Source of the DNA: Sipunculus nudus
Taxonomy: Eukaryota; Annelida; Sipuncula; Golfingiida; Sipunculidae
Assembly (NCBI GenBank): GCA_026874595.1
Contig: CM049316.1
Span: 23,085,839-23,149,838 of the forward strand
Length of the DNA: 64,000 bases
Reading direction: 5' to 3'
Below are positions 25,002-36,345 of the stretch, one piece after another; within the stretch, counting starts at the first letter, position 1; each line of letters starts with the position of its first letter. The notes below the pieces were generated by a model. That model was not told where the DNA came from. It saw only the letters and a program-made list of their open reading frames with translations, and did not search any database. Made by a program: the position numbers and the translations under genes.

Positions 25002-26639
25002 ATATATCACTGACGACAAAAAACATTATTCATATCAACTTATATTTTACAAAAAAAGTTTAATGCTACGGTCACTGGTAAGAAGGAATATGCAACGAGC
25101 GAGGGATTTTTTTTTCTTTGCCAGTCGAGACATAATACGTTGAATGTGCTAACTTCCAAAGGAGATACAAAAAATGGCTTCAGTTCTTGAAATTGTTTAT
25201 ATGATCAGCACACATTGGGGTACCTCAAAATATATCTTCATTATTTTATACGGTAAACCGCTATTGCATATTAGCTCCATCTCGTGTGCGTTTTGTTAAA
25301 CATATAACGTTTTAAATAATACATTAAAACTGGACAATTCCTTTGTATACTCTTCTTCATTAGGGTAGATAGCAAACGAGAGTATACAACGTTTTACTTC
25401 GTTGAGCTGAAATATGATTAAAGCTAACTTTAATCGAAAAGAAAGATATGTTATGTGGTTGTTATTTTAAAAAATTATAAAATATTTAATAAAAATATTT
25501 TAAAAGAAATACTTGGAGATATTCGGAGATATATCATAATGACATACGGTTTGTTAATCCCAATATTCTTGCATAACGTAGTCTTTATACCCACTCTAAT
25601 GTTATTTTCACGTGCGTGTATTTTTCGCGAATCACGGAACTCTCCTGAAATTCCCTAAATTTGCATACTCGCGAAAATGTCCTTTTTATAGTAATCACAT
25701 CTTATCTTTTAAGACTTCAGCAGAGCAATCTGATTATAAGAAAATTTGTCGACACTGAAAACACCAAGAACCGTCATAACTGAACTTACTAATTACCTAA
25801 CTATGGAGCATATATGTCGTGAAGCATCATTTAATACGCAGCGACAGATTCTGTTTTCACTACTACTATATATTTATAATATAAAGCAGCATTATACCAC
25901 ATAATATATTGATTTTATCTCTTAGAAAAAATAACATAAAATAACGCAAAATATATAAAATAACGCCAAGAACAATTGCCGAAAAATCAAGTGCAAAGTC
26001 ATGAAGACCTAAATATTGATTCAAAAAGCACATCTTTTAGTGACTTCCTTTAAAGCCACCTTTTCACATACCAGCTATATAGAACAAACATAAGACATAA
26101 TGATTTCCTCTTAAAAATATTATGTTATCTGTTAATATTTCGTTCTAAAACGTTTTGCTTATTCCTAATAGAATAAACTTGAAATAAACTTGCACATGGT
26201 TGCGATCAGTCGCACAAAACAAATGTTACACTCATGCCATCTGGTGGCCGTACCGCAATAATTAATAAAATACCGATTTTTCAATATTCCAATCAGTGTG
26301 GGACTTGTCGCACATGCTAAGTTCGGACCTCAGGTCCACAGTTTTTTATGTTAAACAAGTTGTGTTTTCTCACACACAGAGCCATATGTAACAGGAGGTT
26401 TGTAGACAGTCCGCGTGTCGACTTTGCTAGTTTTGTTTGAAAATTATTGTATTTAGCCAAAATGAACTAATCTTTGACAAAATACGCACATTATTGCAAC
26501 ATTAGATTGAGACAACCAGCACTCGTTTACCGTGTAACTTCTGATACTTATGCCTGCATACGTTTGATTGTCTAGGGTTGCTGGTCCGACAAGCCATTGG
26601 TCTGGCAAAATCATTCCCGGCCAAATATTTAACGGATAT
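25002..26639. other. Intergenic sequence
   Basis: 25002-25145 is the displaced 3' flank of the protease duplication. Beyond it lies AT-rich sequence with a TTTTTCGCGAA-type stretch near 25620-25680 that may be a remnant of the CGCGAA MITEs. No gene seen. Confidence 0.5.
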
Positions 26640-26912
26640 CCATAAATATGTTGAGGGCGCTGGACTTATGACGGCAAGGTTATGGATTCACGTCCGGCGG
26701 TTAGACTCCTAGCCAATGTTTTTACCACAAGGGTACGCTCTCTCGACCCATGCAATAGTGAATGAATACTGGTTAAGAGCGGCAAGCAAATATAGAACGA
26801 ATACTAGTAACCTTCTAGCACCTATCATGGCTGCTTGGGTTCTGTGCATCCTAAGGGGAGGAGCTTATTGATAAGTCTTGAAAAACCAGGAAGGCAAAGC
26901 GCAAAGCGTTAA
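26640..26912 (+). mobile_element. tRNA-derived SINE-like repeat (family 2)
   Basis: A tRNA-like start with a B-box-like GGATTCACGTCC (26684-26695), then TTAGACTCCTAGCCAA, and a body ending near ACCAGGAAGGCAAAGC. The same repeat lies inverted at 35225-36345. This copy has a single ACCACAAG (26724-26731) where the other carries an 8-bp duplication around a hAT-like insert. Confidence 0.6.
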
Positions 26913-28047
26913 AATTCTCACGGCTCATGGCCTGATGCTCGAACTCAAGAACTTTGTACGGTGCGCTGCCTAGACCACAGAAGCCGGTAAAATGCAACTT
27001 TTTTTGCAAAAGCTTTAACATACGACTTGAACATATAAATTATATTACCATGACTCGAGTATAACATTCAAACGATGATATTTTGCAAGTTATAAACATA
27101 GATGCGCATTTTCACCATATAGATATCAACATGTTACAAACGATTTAATGTTTGGACTTAATATCAACATTTTGTAGAAATATAAATTTTATATCCGGCC
27201 ACACGTGAGCCCTCACCCTCTAGTGTTTGACTACGTTATGTAAAGACATTTAAGAGAACAGTAGTTGAGGAACAGAAAATTGCTGTGAAATGTGCCTCAA
27301 AATTTCATCTTTGCATAGCAAATTTTAAAAATTTCTCAATTATTATTTTTTTAGGGGGGGGGGTTCCCCCTAGAGTCAAGTTTCCCGGGTTCATTTGTAC
27401 ATAAGTGACAATACATCTGTGAGCATCCTTGACAACATTCCTGAAAACCGGATCATATGCTGGATCCACATCAAACTCTAATCGATTCTTCTATGACCGA
27501 TCTTGAAATGCCATATGCTTAATGAAAAACATAATTTATTTTCAATATATCTTGATTTCCTTATTAGGTCATTAATTTTGAGTTTCATATGAAGACTTCC
27601 AGTGCTCCCTTGGATGGCAAACATCTATTTTTTATTTTATTTTTTTTTACTTTTAAAATGGTCTGAAGCAAAGGATTATTTGTCCCTCAAGTTCAGTTAT
27701 GTATAGTGTGTGGTTTACTTTATATAGCCGAATTGTACTTATTTGAATTGAGAACCCTTTCTGCCTCAAACTCCAATTCAATACAATTCTTTCCATCAAT
27801 TTAGGTGAAAGGGTTAGTATTATTATTTATTTTTCATAAAATATAGATGTTTCACAATTTTTTTCATAGCTCCCGGACTAATACTTTAATGCATGCAGCA
27901 ACAGTGGCAAAATTCTGATTCTTCTTAGTTTCTGCCAGATATCTTTATTTAGTATATTTTTATTATATTGGCGCCCCCCACATGATATAAACAAAACTAA
28001 CATTCCGTGTGCGCTTGGGGGTCGGCGTTATCATTAATCAGTGGCCC

Positions 28048-28091
<44 letters not shown>

Positions 28092-28272
28092 ATCCCAGCG
28101 GCTTAAACTTTAAACAACAAAATTAAGTGCAATTTACCTACTAGCTCCTTCACTCACTGTTAAAATGAAATTAATTACCACTGTTAACATGTTTTATTGG
28201 CCTTTTTCAGACGTATATATTCAAATTTTATCCATCCGTGCTAAATACCCGTGATTTATATAATTCATGGAT
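26913..28272. other. Intergenic sequence
   Basis: AT-rich, with a short G run near 27354-27362 and an AT satellite at 28052-28084. No gene recognised. Confidence 0.5.
28052..28084. repeat. (AT)n microsatellite
   Basis: Pure AT run. Confidence 0.9.
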
Positions 28273-28274
28273 TA

Positions 28275-28504
28275 CTGTGGTTGTCTTTGTGTTCGCGAGG
28301 GTTTCAATTTGCGTAAGGGAAATTATCTCGAAAATTGAAATTTCGTGAATGAAAGCTCCCATCGTGAAGGCACGATATAATTAATCCACATTTCAAAGGT
28401 TAAACTCTCTGTAGTTATAGGTATTTGTAACTGTGAGATCGCGAAAAGAGAACCCTCACGAAATACTGAAAATTTTAACAACGCGAATATGAAGGCAACC
28501 ACAG
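28275..28504. mobile_element. CGCGAA-type MITE, copy 1 (230 bp)
   Basis: Ends CTGTGGTTGTCTTTGTGTTCGCG and its partial inverse (CTGTGGTTGCCTTCATATTCGCG read from the right), flanked by TA. Interior is rich in TCGCGAA words. Confidence 0.65.
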
Positions 28505-28678
28505 TATACAGTTTGTGGTTACATATAAGGAGTATACTGATTACGTAACATTTTAAAGTTGCCTCAAGGTGTCTCAGTAGTTATTAAACAAACATGGTTG
28601 ATCTTGATTTGCATGATATCATCTGTTCACGGAAAACTAAAATAGACGATTAATAGTCAGGTCCATAGGGATCAAATA

Positions 28679-29087
28679 TGGTGGTTGTCTTTTTCTTCGC
28701 GGGATTTTAAGTTCTCGATATTCGCGAATGGGGAATCATCGCGAAAATAACTTTTCCTGAATAAGAAGTCCCACCGTGGAAAACAAGTCGAAAGTTAAAT
28801 GATTTATATTTCACATAGATAATAAAATATCTTATATGTTCAATGGTTGCTTTAATAAATTATTTCAGATTTTAAAAATGTTCAGCATTATATAAATGAA
28901 CAATGATTTCTATTCTTTTGATGTTCAATTGTCTAATTATTAAGATTTTCGCACGTATATTTTATATGAATTCATATAATTATGCTATATTCTGTGTACG
29001 ATTTTCTTATGGTGGGACTGCGAAAATGAAACCCTCGCAAACATTGCAACTGTGTATTTAGCGAAATTTTAAATAAGCCAATCACAG
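28679..29087. mobile_element. CGCGAA-type MITE, copy 2 (about 409 bp)
   Basis: Left GGTGGTTGTCTTTTTCTTCGCG. The right, read in reverse, begins CTGTGATTGGCTTATTTAAA. TA flanks it, and the TCGCGAA words match the copy at 28275. Confidence 0.5.
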
Positions 29088-29099
29088 TAAGCGCCCCCG

Positions 29100-29759
29100 G
29101 CCGCGTATTACATTCTATGTTTAATCCGTACTGGTTGAACTCTCGTTGTCATGTTTAGCCTTGAGCTTTCACTCCTGGTCGTGGGTCACGTGATGAGCCT
29201 GATATGTGGAGATACACAGCGCTGTTTTTCTAGAGAATTCCTGAAACGCGTGTTGTGCAAGATCTTATAGACTGTTCGAGAAGTGGAAAATTCACGGCCT
29301 TGGGTGTGAAGGTATATAAAGGGGCTGTGTTTTAGAATCGGAGGGCAGAGAGCAGAGAAGATTCCAGCGGACGCAGAAACGTGTGTTAGATTCTAGGATC
29401 TTATCCGACGAATGCGGCAATTGTACATTTTCAAAGACTATCTCCTGGATTTTATGCATTTGGACTTCAGTTTACTCTATGGGTTGTTGCAAGAGCTTTA
29501 TACTGGACTGTCATTCTCCGAGGGTTTACATTTAAAGGACTTATCGTGGTGACGGTGTTCGTATCCAGGTACTGTGCGCATTGTTTTTTTGTGATTGTAT
29601 TGACTGGTTGTTATACCGCTGTTTTACTGTATAATTGTTTTGATTTAATGTATTGGAATGTGAGGGTTGTTTTTAGAATAAATTATAGTTATTTGTTAAC
29701 AAAAAACCACTGACTTCTTTATTCATGCCCCTAGACATTTCACGCTGCCTAGTGTTACA
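29100..29759 (+). promoter_or_regulatory. Promoter-exon-poly(A) module, possible solo LTR
   Basis: Contains a CACGTG E-box near 29186, TATATAAA at 29313-29320, a plausible donor CAG|GTACTG near 29570, AATAAA at 29677-29682, and an ACA end at 29759. The only ORF between TATA and donor is 46 codons from ATG 29412. The promoter plus polyadenylation signal within 660 bp resembles an LTR, but I could not find a matching TG start with target duplication. It could equally be the first exon of an unrecognised transcript. Confidence 0.3.
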
Positions 29760-29918
29760 GAATCTGATTTGTTTTTATCTCCATTACAAAATTTGTGTTC
29801 ATCACGCATACGTGATCTGTTTATATTAGGTTCCGTAACAGTCACTTACCTGGAATATCATGATAACACAGAAAAGGAATCATGGGCGAACGAATGCTTA
29901 GATCTGAATGAAGTGGTT

Positions 29919-29933
29919 GGCCCTGAAAGGGCC
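29919..29933 (-). terminator. Histone 3' stem-loop of H1
   Basis: Read on the minus strand it is AAA-GGCCCT-TTC-AGGGCC-AAC, the replication-dependent histone mRNA stem-loop, about 30 nt past the stop. The six-pair stem is canonical. The loop has three bases (TTC) where the metazoan consensus has four (TTTC). No clear purine-rich downstream element was seen. Confidence 0.85.
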
Positions 29934-29962
29934 TTTGGATTCGCTGAAGCAGCAATGCTGGT

Positions 29963-30568
29963 TTACTTCTTTGCTGGTTTCTTGGCTGCGGATTTCTCGG
30001 CTTTCTTGGCTGTTTGCTTCTTGGCTGTGGGTTTCTTTGCTGGCTTCTTGAGCTTGGCAGCCTTCTTCGGGGACTTGGCTTTCTTGGCTGCCGGTTTCTT
30101 GGCTGGCTTATTGGGCTTGGCTGCCTTCTTTGGGGACTTGGCTTTCTGGGCTGCTGGTTTCTTGGTCTTCTTTGGGGATTTCTTGGCATCTTGCTTCTTG
30201 GTTTTCTTGGCAGCAGGCTTTTTGACGGCTGTCTTGGGGCGGCCTTGCTTCTTGGCCTCCTTGGGTTTCTCAGCCTTGGCAGCCTGGCTCAGACGGAAGG
30301 AGCCGGCAGCACCAGTTCCTTTTACTTGCACAAGCTTACCGTCAACAACAGCCTTTACCAGGAAGCGGCGGATGAATGGAGCCAGCTTGGCGGCATCAGC
30401 CTTGTAGTTGGCGGCGATGTATTTCTTGATAGCGGCCAGGGAGGAGCCTTTACGGTCTTTCAAGATCTTGATGGCAGCAACAACCATGGTAGCCACTGGT
30501 GGGTGGGTTGGTGCAGCCTTGGACTTGGCAGGCTTCTTGGCCTTGGCTGGGGCAGCGGCGTCAGACAT
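29963..30568 (-). CDS. Histone H1 (linker histone)
   Basis: 201-residue linker histone that binds nucleosomal linker DNA and compacts chromatin. The start chosen is the ATG giving [12 protein letters not shown] at 30568, about 70 nt downstream of a TATA box. An in-frame upstream ATG would place the TATA box inside the coding region. Residues 1-21 are a basic tail, about 22-94 the winged-helix H15 domain ([44 protein letters not shown]), and 95-201 a Lys/Ala/Pro tail with three SPKK motifs and an internal near-repeat ([14 protein letters not shown] twice). Intronless. Promoter and 3' stem-loop indicate a replication-dependent gene. No H2A, H2B, H3 or H4 gene was recognised in the window. Long ORFs on the opposite strand are composition artefacts. 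Confidence 0.96.
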   Translation of the reverse strand: MSDAAAPAKAKKPAKSKAAPTHPPVATMVVAAIKILKDRKGSSLAAIKKYIAANYKADAAKLAPFIRRFLVKAVVDGKLVQVKGTGAAGSFRLSQAAKAEKPKEAKKQGRPKTAVKKPAAKKTKKQDAKKSPKKTKKPAAQKAKSPKKAAKPNKPAKKPAAKKAKSPKKAAKLKKPAKKPTAKKQTAKKAEKSAAKKPAKK

Positions 30569-30635
30569 CGTGTAAAGCGGTCCGTTAACTTCCACAGGAG
30601 AAAGATCAACTGATACCCTGTACTGTTTGACGGGA

Positions 30636-30643
30636 TATTTATA
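30636..30643 (-). promoter_or_regulatory. TATA box of histone H1
   Basis: TATAAATA on the minus strand, 68 nt upstream of the ATG. Confidence 0.75.
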
Positions 30644-30720
30644 GACGCGGTGAGAACCTGAACGAAACAAGCCACCTGAAAATGACAAACGGCCTGGTAT
30701 GCGGCCCATCTCATTCAATG

Positions 30721-30728
30721 TTGTGTTT
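30721..30728 (-). promoter_or_regulatory. H1 box (AAACACAA)
   Basis: AAACACAA on the minus strand about 80 nt upstream of the TATA box, the position and sequence of the H1-specific proximal element known from other animals. Confidence 0.6.
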
Positions 30729-31599
30729 GTTGGCATGTTTTATTTTCTCCATTACAAGCTTATTCTAACAACAATGACCACCAAACTTCATAATTCAGTA
30801 CTTTACGATATGTACTTTTATACTAATATGACATTTATGTATGCTTTGCAATAACTGAGGAGAAATTTTAAAATAAAATTAAAATTTCCATTTAAAAGTG
30901 TGTATTTATTTGCATATTTTTGTTTAAAACAACACTTTCCTCATTTCCATCGAAGGACTTCTTTATCACAAATGAAAACCTATATGTTGATCTTTATTAT
31001 TTGTGAAATGGTTGTAATTTATTGAAATAGATTTCATGGTACTTGATTCAGAAGTGACCTGAAAAACACACTAATAGATATCTGTAGCTCAGAGCCGGTG
31101 AGCGCCAACTAAGGATAGTTATGTATATATTCATATTAAGTTTTTCTATAATCATATGACTACACACAGTCATGAATAAGATTATATATTTATCATTATA
31201 TGTATGGTATATACATTTCAAGAATATCACACCAAAATATGTATTATAAAATCAAAATTTCATATATATAGATATAGCTTGCTTACACTTATTTCACAAA
31301 TAAACTCTCTTTCTTAGGCCTTATTATCTAATTTGCCTTTAAAAGTTCAGTATAAAAATAAACTTGTTTCAAATGATATTGTTGTTGTGTATGCATATAT
31401 GCTGAGAATATTGTTCAAATATAAAAAATAAATAAGGGTCATACACATCAGCATGCAGTGGATAGCATGATGTGTCCTCCGATGATTTTATTATTTTAAA
31501 ACCTTGTTATTTTATTTTATCTGATTATGACAGTTCTTCATTGATATCAGGTTTGTGAAGCGGTGATGCTTTACAATCAGAAGGAACCGAAATATCATC

Positions 31600-31601
<2 letters not shown>

Positions 31602-31652
<51 letters not shown>
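31602..31652. repeat. (AT)n microsatellite
   Basis: About 50 bp of AT. Confidence 0.9.
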
Positions 31653-31655
<3 letters not shown>

Positions 31656-32518
31656 ATAAAATATATGTCTGACAGAGGCTTAATTAGATTGCACATATGA
31701 AAAACAGAGCATGGGTACTATATATATATACACATAAAAATCTCATCGCCTCTGCCAGTAGAGGGTTTTCGTTCATTCAATTTCGTTTGTGTGTATGTTT
31801 GTATGTGTTTGAGTGAGTGTTTGTTCACATTTAACAACATAACTCCTGCAATGCATGAACGGAATCCCAGGTCAACTTTAGGCTTCAGGGCATTTCGGGA
31901 ATGGGCCACGGAAGAATCAATAAACATTTAGTATTGATCCGGCACGCGATCCGAATTCAGAAACGTCATCAAGGAATATCATCTGTGAAATAACGAAGGA
32001 TTTTTCCATTATTGCGTAAATGGAAGTAAGATGATTTTGAAATTGAATTAATTTGCGTCTCCATAGAGAATGGATAAATATATAACACAATAAAATTTTA
32101 TGCAGATCAGTTTATTTCAAACACGAAATATGGCAACATTACTTATCTTAATGAACTGTTGGCCGTGCCCAAAGAAACATTTAAAATCAAAGATCTTTTG
32201 GCCATATATATGCAAATGCTATTAACTTGGCAGTTGGAGAATTCTGTCTGCGAATCACCGTATCGCAATAAATCGACATATCGATAATATCGCGCAGCCC
32301 TAATAATATGTCATACTTTGAAAAGTCAGCGAAGAAACATAATGACTTATAAAACGTTACAAAAAGAATAAAAAAAAATTATATTTTTTTACTGTTACTC
32401 CTTCATTTTAAGACTACCAGTATATTTTTTAAACCAGTTTATTTTCATTCCTATAGTCGGTAGATGGCGATGCTCACGCACTTGAAAGTGGATACACGTG
32501 AAAGATTTCTGTCACAGT

Positions 32519-32701
32519 GCTGCGCAGGACAGTGACAGGCCCATCGATAAATATAGTTACAATTCTCGAGATTTATGGGAATACATGGGTATTAACATCC
32601 CCTCAGGACACATGTATTATTGTTCCCGGTATTTCAAGGACAAAGGTGTGACAAAAGAGGAGTTATGTAACAAAATGAAATGGCACCACCGTCAGTTATA
32701 A
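32519..32701 (+). CDS. Unrecognised coding-like frame (possible terminal exon)
   Basis: I do not recognise the family. After a possible acceptor (GCTGCGCAG ending 32528) the frame reads about 57 residues with coding-like composition, rich in Tyr, Lys and Asp (for example SRDLWEYMGINIPSGHMYYC and KDKGVTKEELCNKMKWHHRQ), then TAA. The track's start at 32498 is a GTG and not a convincing initiator. No matching upstream exon, start or polyadenylation signal was found. It could be an exon, a gene fragment or chance. Confidence 0.2.
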   Translation, partial: AAQDSDRPIDKYSYNSRDLWEYMGINIPSGHMYYCSRYFKDKGVTKEELCNKMKWHHRQL

Positions 32702-34280
32702 AGATGAGACCTGCAAGGATCATTCCGTGTTTACATTTGTTTTTATGTGTTCTTTCCTTTATTGGGGTCCCATTAAAATGCGTCCAAAGGCCCCATCACT
32801 CTGTCCTGGATTGTACTCATACCAGTACGCCTCTACTGGATAGGCTTTGTAGCATTGAGGTCTAATCCCCACAATGCACCGTAATTTCTTCAACAGCGGC
32901 GTAAGTATAATATTATAAAGAGGGAAATGTAATCCCTTTAAATATGTCGGATAAGAATTGCTTCAAGGCAATTTATATAAATATGACCAGTGTTTTTTTT
33001 TTGTAAGGACTTAACGGAATACGTACATTTTGTAAGCATGCATATGTGAAATGTAAATAGGTAGGCTTTTTCCTTGAAATGTAAAAAAATTAAATAATAA
33101 TCAGTTTTACAGCAGAGACAAGGATTCCAGGCCATCCCCACAATTCCAAATTAGGAGAGGTTCGTTTTGAGTAGAAATGTCCTCTTGTGGAAGGCTTGTG
33201 CCAAACAATCACTATGGGGCATGGAAAGCGTGAGATAATGTAGATTATAATCATATAGTCGTAAATAATCATATGTTACGACAACAATTCTACTTCACGG
33301 AGGGCGCCCTGGAAGCGACCATGGGATTTTGCCAATATAATACAATCAGGTCTCACTGCAGCATGCAGGAGGGGGCTGTAGGAACCTTTTTATAATCATC
33401 TTACCTTGTGTATATAATGAGACTAACTGCAAAGGCACCTCCAGGTATACAAAAATATTGCATAATCAATCAATCCCTTATTTAACGCGACCATGTATAT
33501 CCCATGAATTATGTAAGTCAGGGGTATTTAGCCCGATTTGATCAAATCAGAACTGGCATGTCTGAATTAAGGCTAATTAAACATGTTCAGCAATGTAAGT
33601 TAATTAAATATTGACACTCAATGAATTACGGAGCCGGTAGGTAAATTGCACTTAGTTTATTGTTAGGCGCATGAAGGTTGAGCCGCGGGAATTATATATC
33701 TTTGAAACCACAACTACCCGCCGCCACATAAATCGGGACCTCAACAATGTGGAAATAGTGTATGTTAATGATTTCATTTTGCGCGCCAGTCATATGCGCA
33801 ATTAGGGGGGGGGGGGGGGGATTCCTATTTTCGCTAAATAAAGTAACGAGTATAATTTTGCCATTAAATATGGGCTCTTACTGCAATTAGTAAAAATACA
33901 TGTTGTTAACAAATGTGTCACAGTGTCGCAGATTTCCTTAAATATCAATTAAGTGCAGTATTTCAGAAATGAATGATATATCAAAATGACTGATAATATA
34001 TTTGAATTCTTCCGTTTCCTAGACACTGTGGTACCCTGCCATTAAAATCTCAAATAAAAAATATCATCTAGGTTTGATAGATCGGAATGTTTAAGACAAG
34101 TATTGTTACTTCTTTATGGTATTAAAGTGATACTATTTCCTGTTATTTTATTCTCAAATTAATTAAATTATGCTTAAATTTTGATTAAAAATCTAAAAAA
34201 ATCCTACACTGCAGTTTTGAGACACCCCTCCCACGCCCCCCCCCCCCTCCCTTATGGTATCCGTCGTTATGAGCGCCTGT

Positions 34281-34283
<3 letters not shown>

Positions 34284-34319
<36 letters not shown>

Positions 34320-34349
34320 ATATATAAAACCTTATATATATATGTATTT

Positions 34350-34412
<63 letters not shown>
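34284..34412. repeat. (AT)n-rich satellite
   Basis: About 130 bp of AT repeats with TTTATA interruptions that make it strongly self-complementary. Confidence 0.9.
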
Positions 34413-34415
<3 letters not shown>

Positions 34416-35224
34416 TTATAACGGGACTATTTTCCTTATTCTTTTCATTGAATCAACTAATGTATGAAGTCATTTTCGAAGGGCCTATTGCAGCGCCACC
34501 TGTCAAAACTACGATTGTGTGGGTGTCAAGGCAGAAAGTCTTACTCTGAACCTCCTCCCCCTTGTATGTGGCGTTGTGGTCAGTCTAATATATATATGTG
34601 TGTGTGTGTGTGTGTTTAGTTGTCCATGGAGCTTTACTTACGGGCTGATAATCGATTATTTTGATCATTCGGTTTTATACAAACAATGTACATGATCGAT
34701 CTTGCAGTGCTATAACTTACTTTTGTTGAGGAAATGTGTGCTTTTATATACTTTATGCAAGAAACTAGAGAAAGGTCTGCTTTTAATAAAACAAGTCTTA
34801 CAGAAGTAATGCAAACCTGGGCAATAGGATATACATCAGGTATAATGTTTAACATGCTTGACCAATATCTGAAACGTACCTTTCAAGTATATGCGACATA
34901 TATATGTACAATGCACGTACTTTATATTTTTAACCGGAGTACAACCATCAATTACACAAATGTTACTCCTGAAATTCTGGCCTGGATGAACACTACAACA
35001 ACAACAAATGTTTTTAGGCGACGCACCAGTCTTGTGCATAAGAAATCCACCGAGGATGTATGAACATGTAAAATGTCAGGCAGAAACTTCAAACTACACT
35101 TGAGCTATGTTCACAGATGCATGAAACCCCAAAACAACAATAGGTTGCGCCACAGGTCTTGTATACCACAAAACTTTCCAAGATGTATAAAGGTGGGGTT
35201 AATAGTCTGATATAACCGACAACG

Positions 35225-36345
35225 TCAGTCTCACTTTACACTTTGCCTTCCTGGTCTGTCCTTTCTCGTAGTTTTCACGGCTCCCTGGGGAGCATACAAC
35301 CCAAGCAGCCATATCAGGCGCTAGAAGGTAATCATTTTAGATTTGCCTGCTGTCCATGACAAGTACCCATTCACTCCTGGGTCTCGAGAGCTAACCCTCG
35401 TGGTTAGTGTTGGGACGATATGGGTTTTTGATATCATGATAATTATTCAAATTTTATCGCGATATACCGTGATATCGCGATATTTTTAATTATATATAAT
35501 GGCATTAATAAGCCACCAATAATGGTATTTATAACAACCACCTTTAAAGTCTTGACTTTATACAAGGGGTTAAGTATTAATATCATTTATACCAATTGTG
35601 CCAGTACCACAGAATGACTCATTAAGTGATGTAAGTTGCATGAAGGTCCTGCAGGTGTGCAAGCTTGAGGGGCGGGAAGTCCTGCCCCCATCGTCGAATC
35701 ACCCTTGTCAGAACTTTCCATCAGTTTCCTATAGCTACATAAAAGCCGAAGAATCCCGGCGAATTTTCGGAGAGCGTGTCATACCAATCATGGCTAAATA
35801 AACCATCTCAATTTTATATGGCAAAATATGCAACCCGTATGGAATGTTCGATTCAGTGGTGACACTTTTATGTTGACATTTTCGTTCCATGCAATAAAAG
35901 CATAAATATGTGTATTTATTGCTCTTTCATTATAATGTTATTTTCTCCTGGAATTCTCAAGCTTTTGTCCTCTCCGATTCATCCTGCTACTTCCGGACAT
36001 TTCCGACTAATCCCGAAGTCTGTAAGCACACGGTTCCACCCACACGCGTGTATTCAAATACATGTGGTTATAAAAATAAATGTGATTCTTTAAAATAAAT
36101 TTATTTTGCACTTCAAGGGCTTGCTTGTGTACCAAAATCGTGAACAAAAATTGATATCGTGGTATCGCGATAATAGGAAAGTTGACGGTATGATAACCGC
36201 AGCTGTCAGATATCGTGATAATACCGTATACCGGTAACCGTCCCAACCCTACTCGTGGTAAAGACTTTGGCTAGGAGTCTTAGCGCAGACCGCGTTCAGA
36301 ACGGGACGCTATCCCACAACCTTGCAGTCACAAATAGACAAGCAG
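35225..36345 (-). mobile_element. SINE-like repeat (family 2), split by a hAT-like element
   Basis: Inverted copy of the repeat at 26640-26912. The tRNA-like head lies at about 36260-36345 (TAGGAGTCTTAGCGCAGACC) and the tail at 35225-35404 (TTTGCCTTCCTGGTCTGTCC). The body resumes on the other side of the 847-bp insert without loss apart from the duplicated target. Confidence 0.6.
35405..36251. mobile_element. Non-autonomous hAT-like DNA transposon (847 bp)
   Basis: Inverted ends TAGTGTTGGGACGATA and TAGGGTTGGGACGGTT (right end read in reverse). Flanked by a perfect 8-bp duplication, CTCGTGGT at 35397-35404 and 36252-36259. The 8-bp target and TAGNGTTGGGACG-like ends fit the hAT superfamily. 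Subterminal regions are rich in ATCGCGATA-type words able to form hairpins. No transposase reading frame. Confidence 0.85.

Larger units (their letters stand above)
30729..35224. other. Intergenic sequence
   Basis: Mostly AT-rich. Holds AT satellites (31602-31652, 34284-34412), a GT run near 34597-34615, G and C runs near 33807-33820 and 34237-34248, and a short segment near 32260-32302 whose inverse begins TAGGGCTGCGCGATATTATC, like a hAT-type terminus. One coding-like frame is listed at 32519. Confidence 0.5.

Noticed and set aside
29769-30613. ORFs of 199-212 codons on the plus strand opposite H1
   Set aside because: They are antisense shadows of the Lys/Ala/Pro-rich H1 tail, giving meaningless Leu/Phe/Gly runs.
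29963-30736. 257-codon version of H1 with an upstream ATG
   Set aside because: It would place the TATA box and H1 promoter inside the coding region; the MSDAAA start fits the family.
34284-34412. Self-complementary AT tract as an origin or cruciform element
   Set aside because: It is a simple AT microsatellite; similar tracts occur at six other places.
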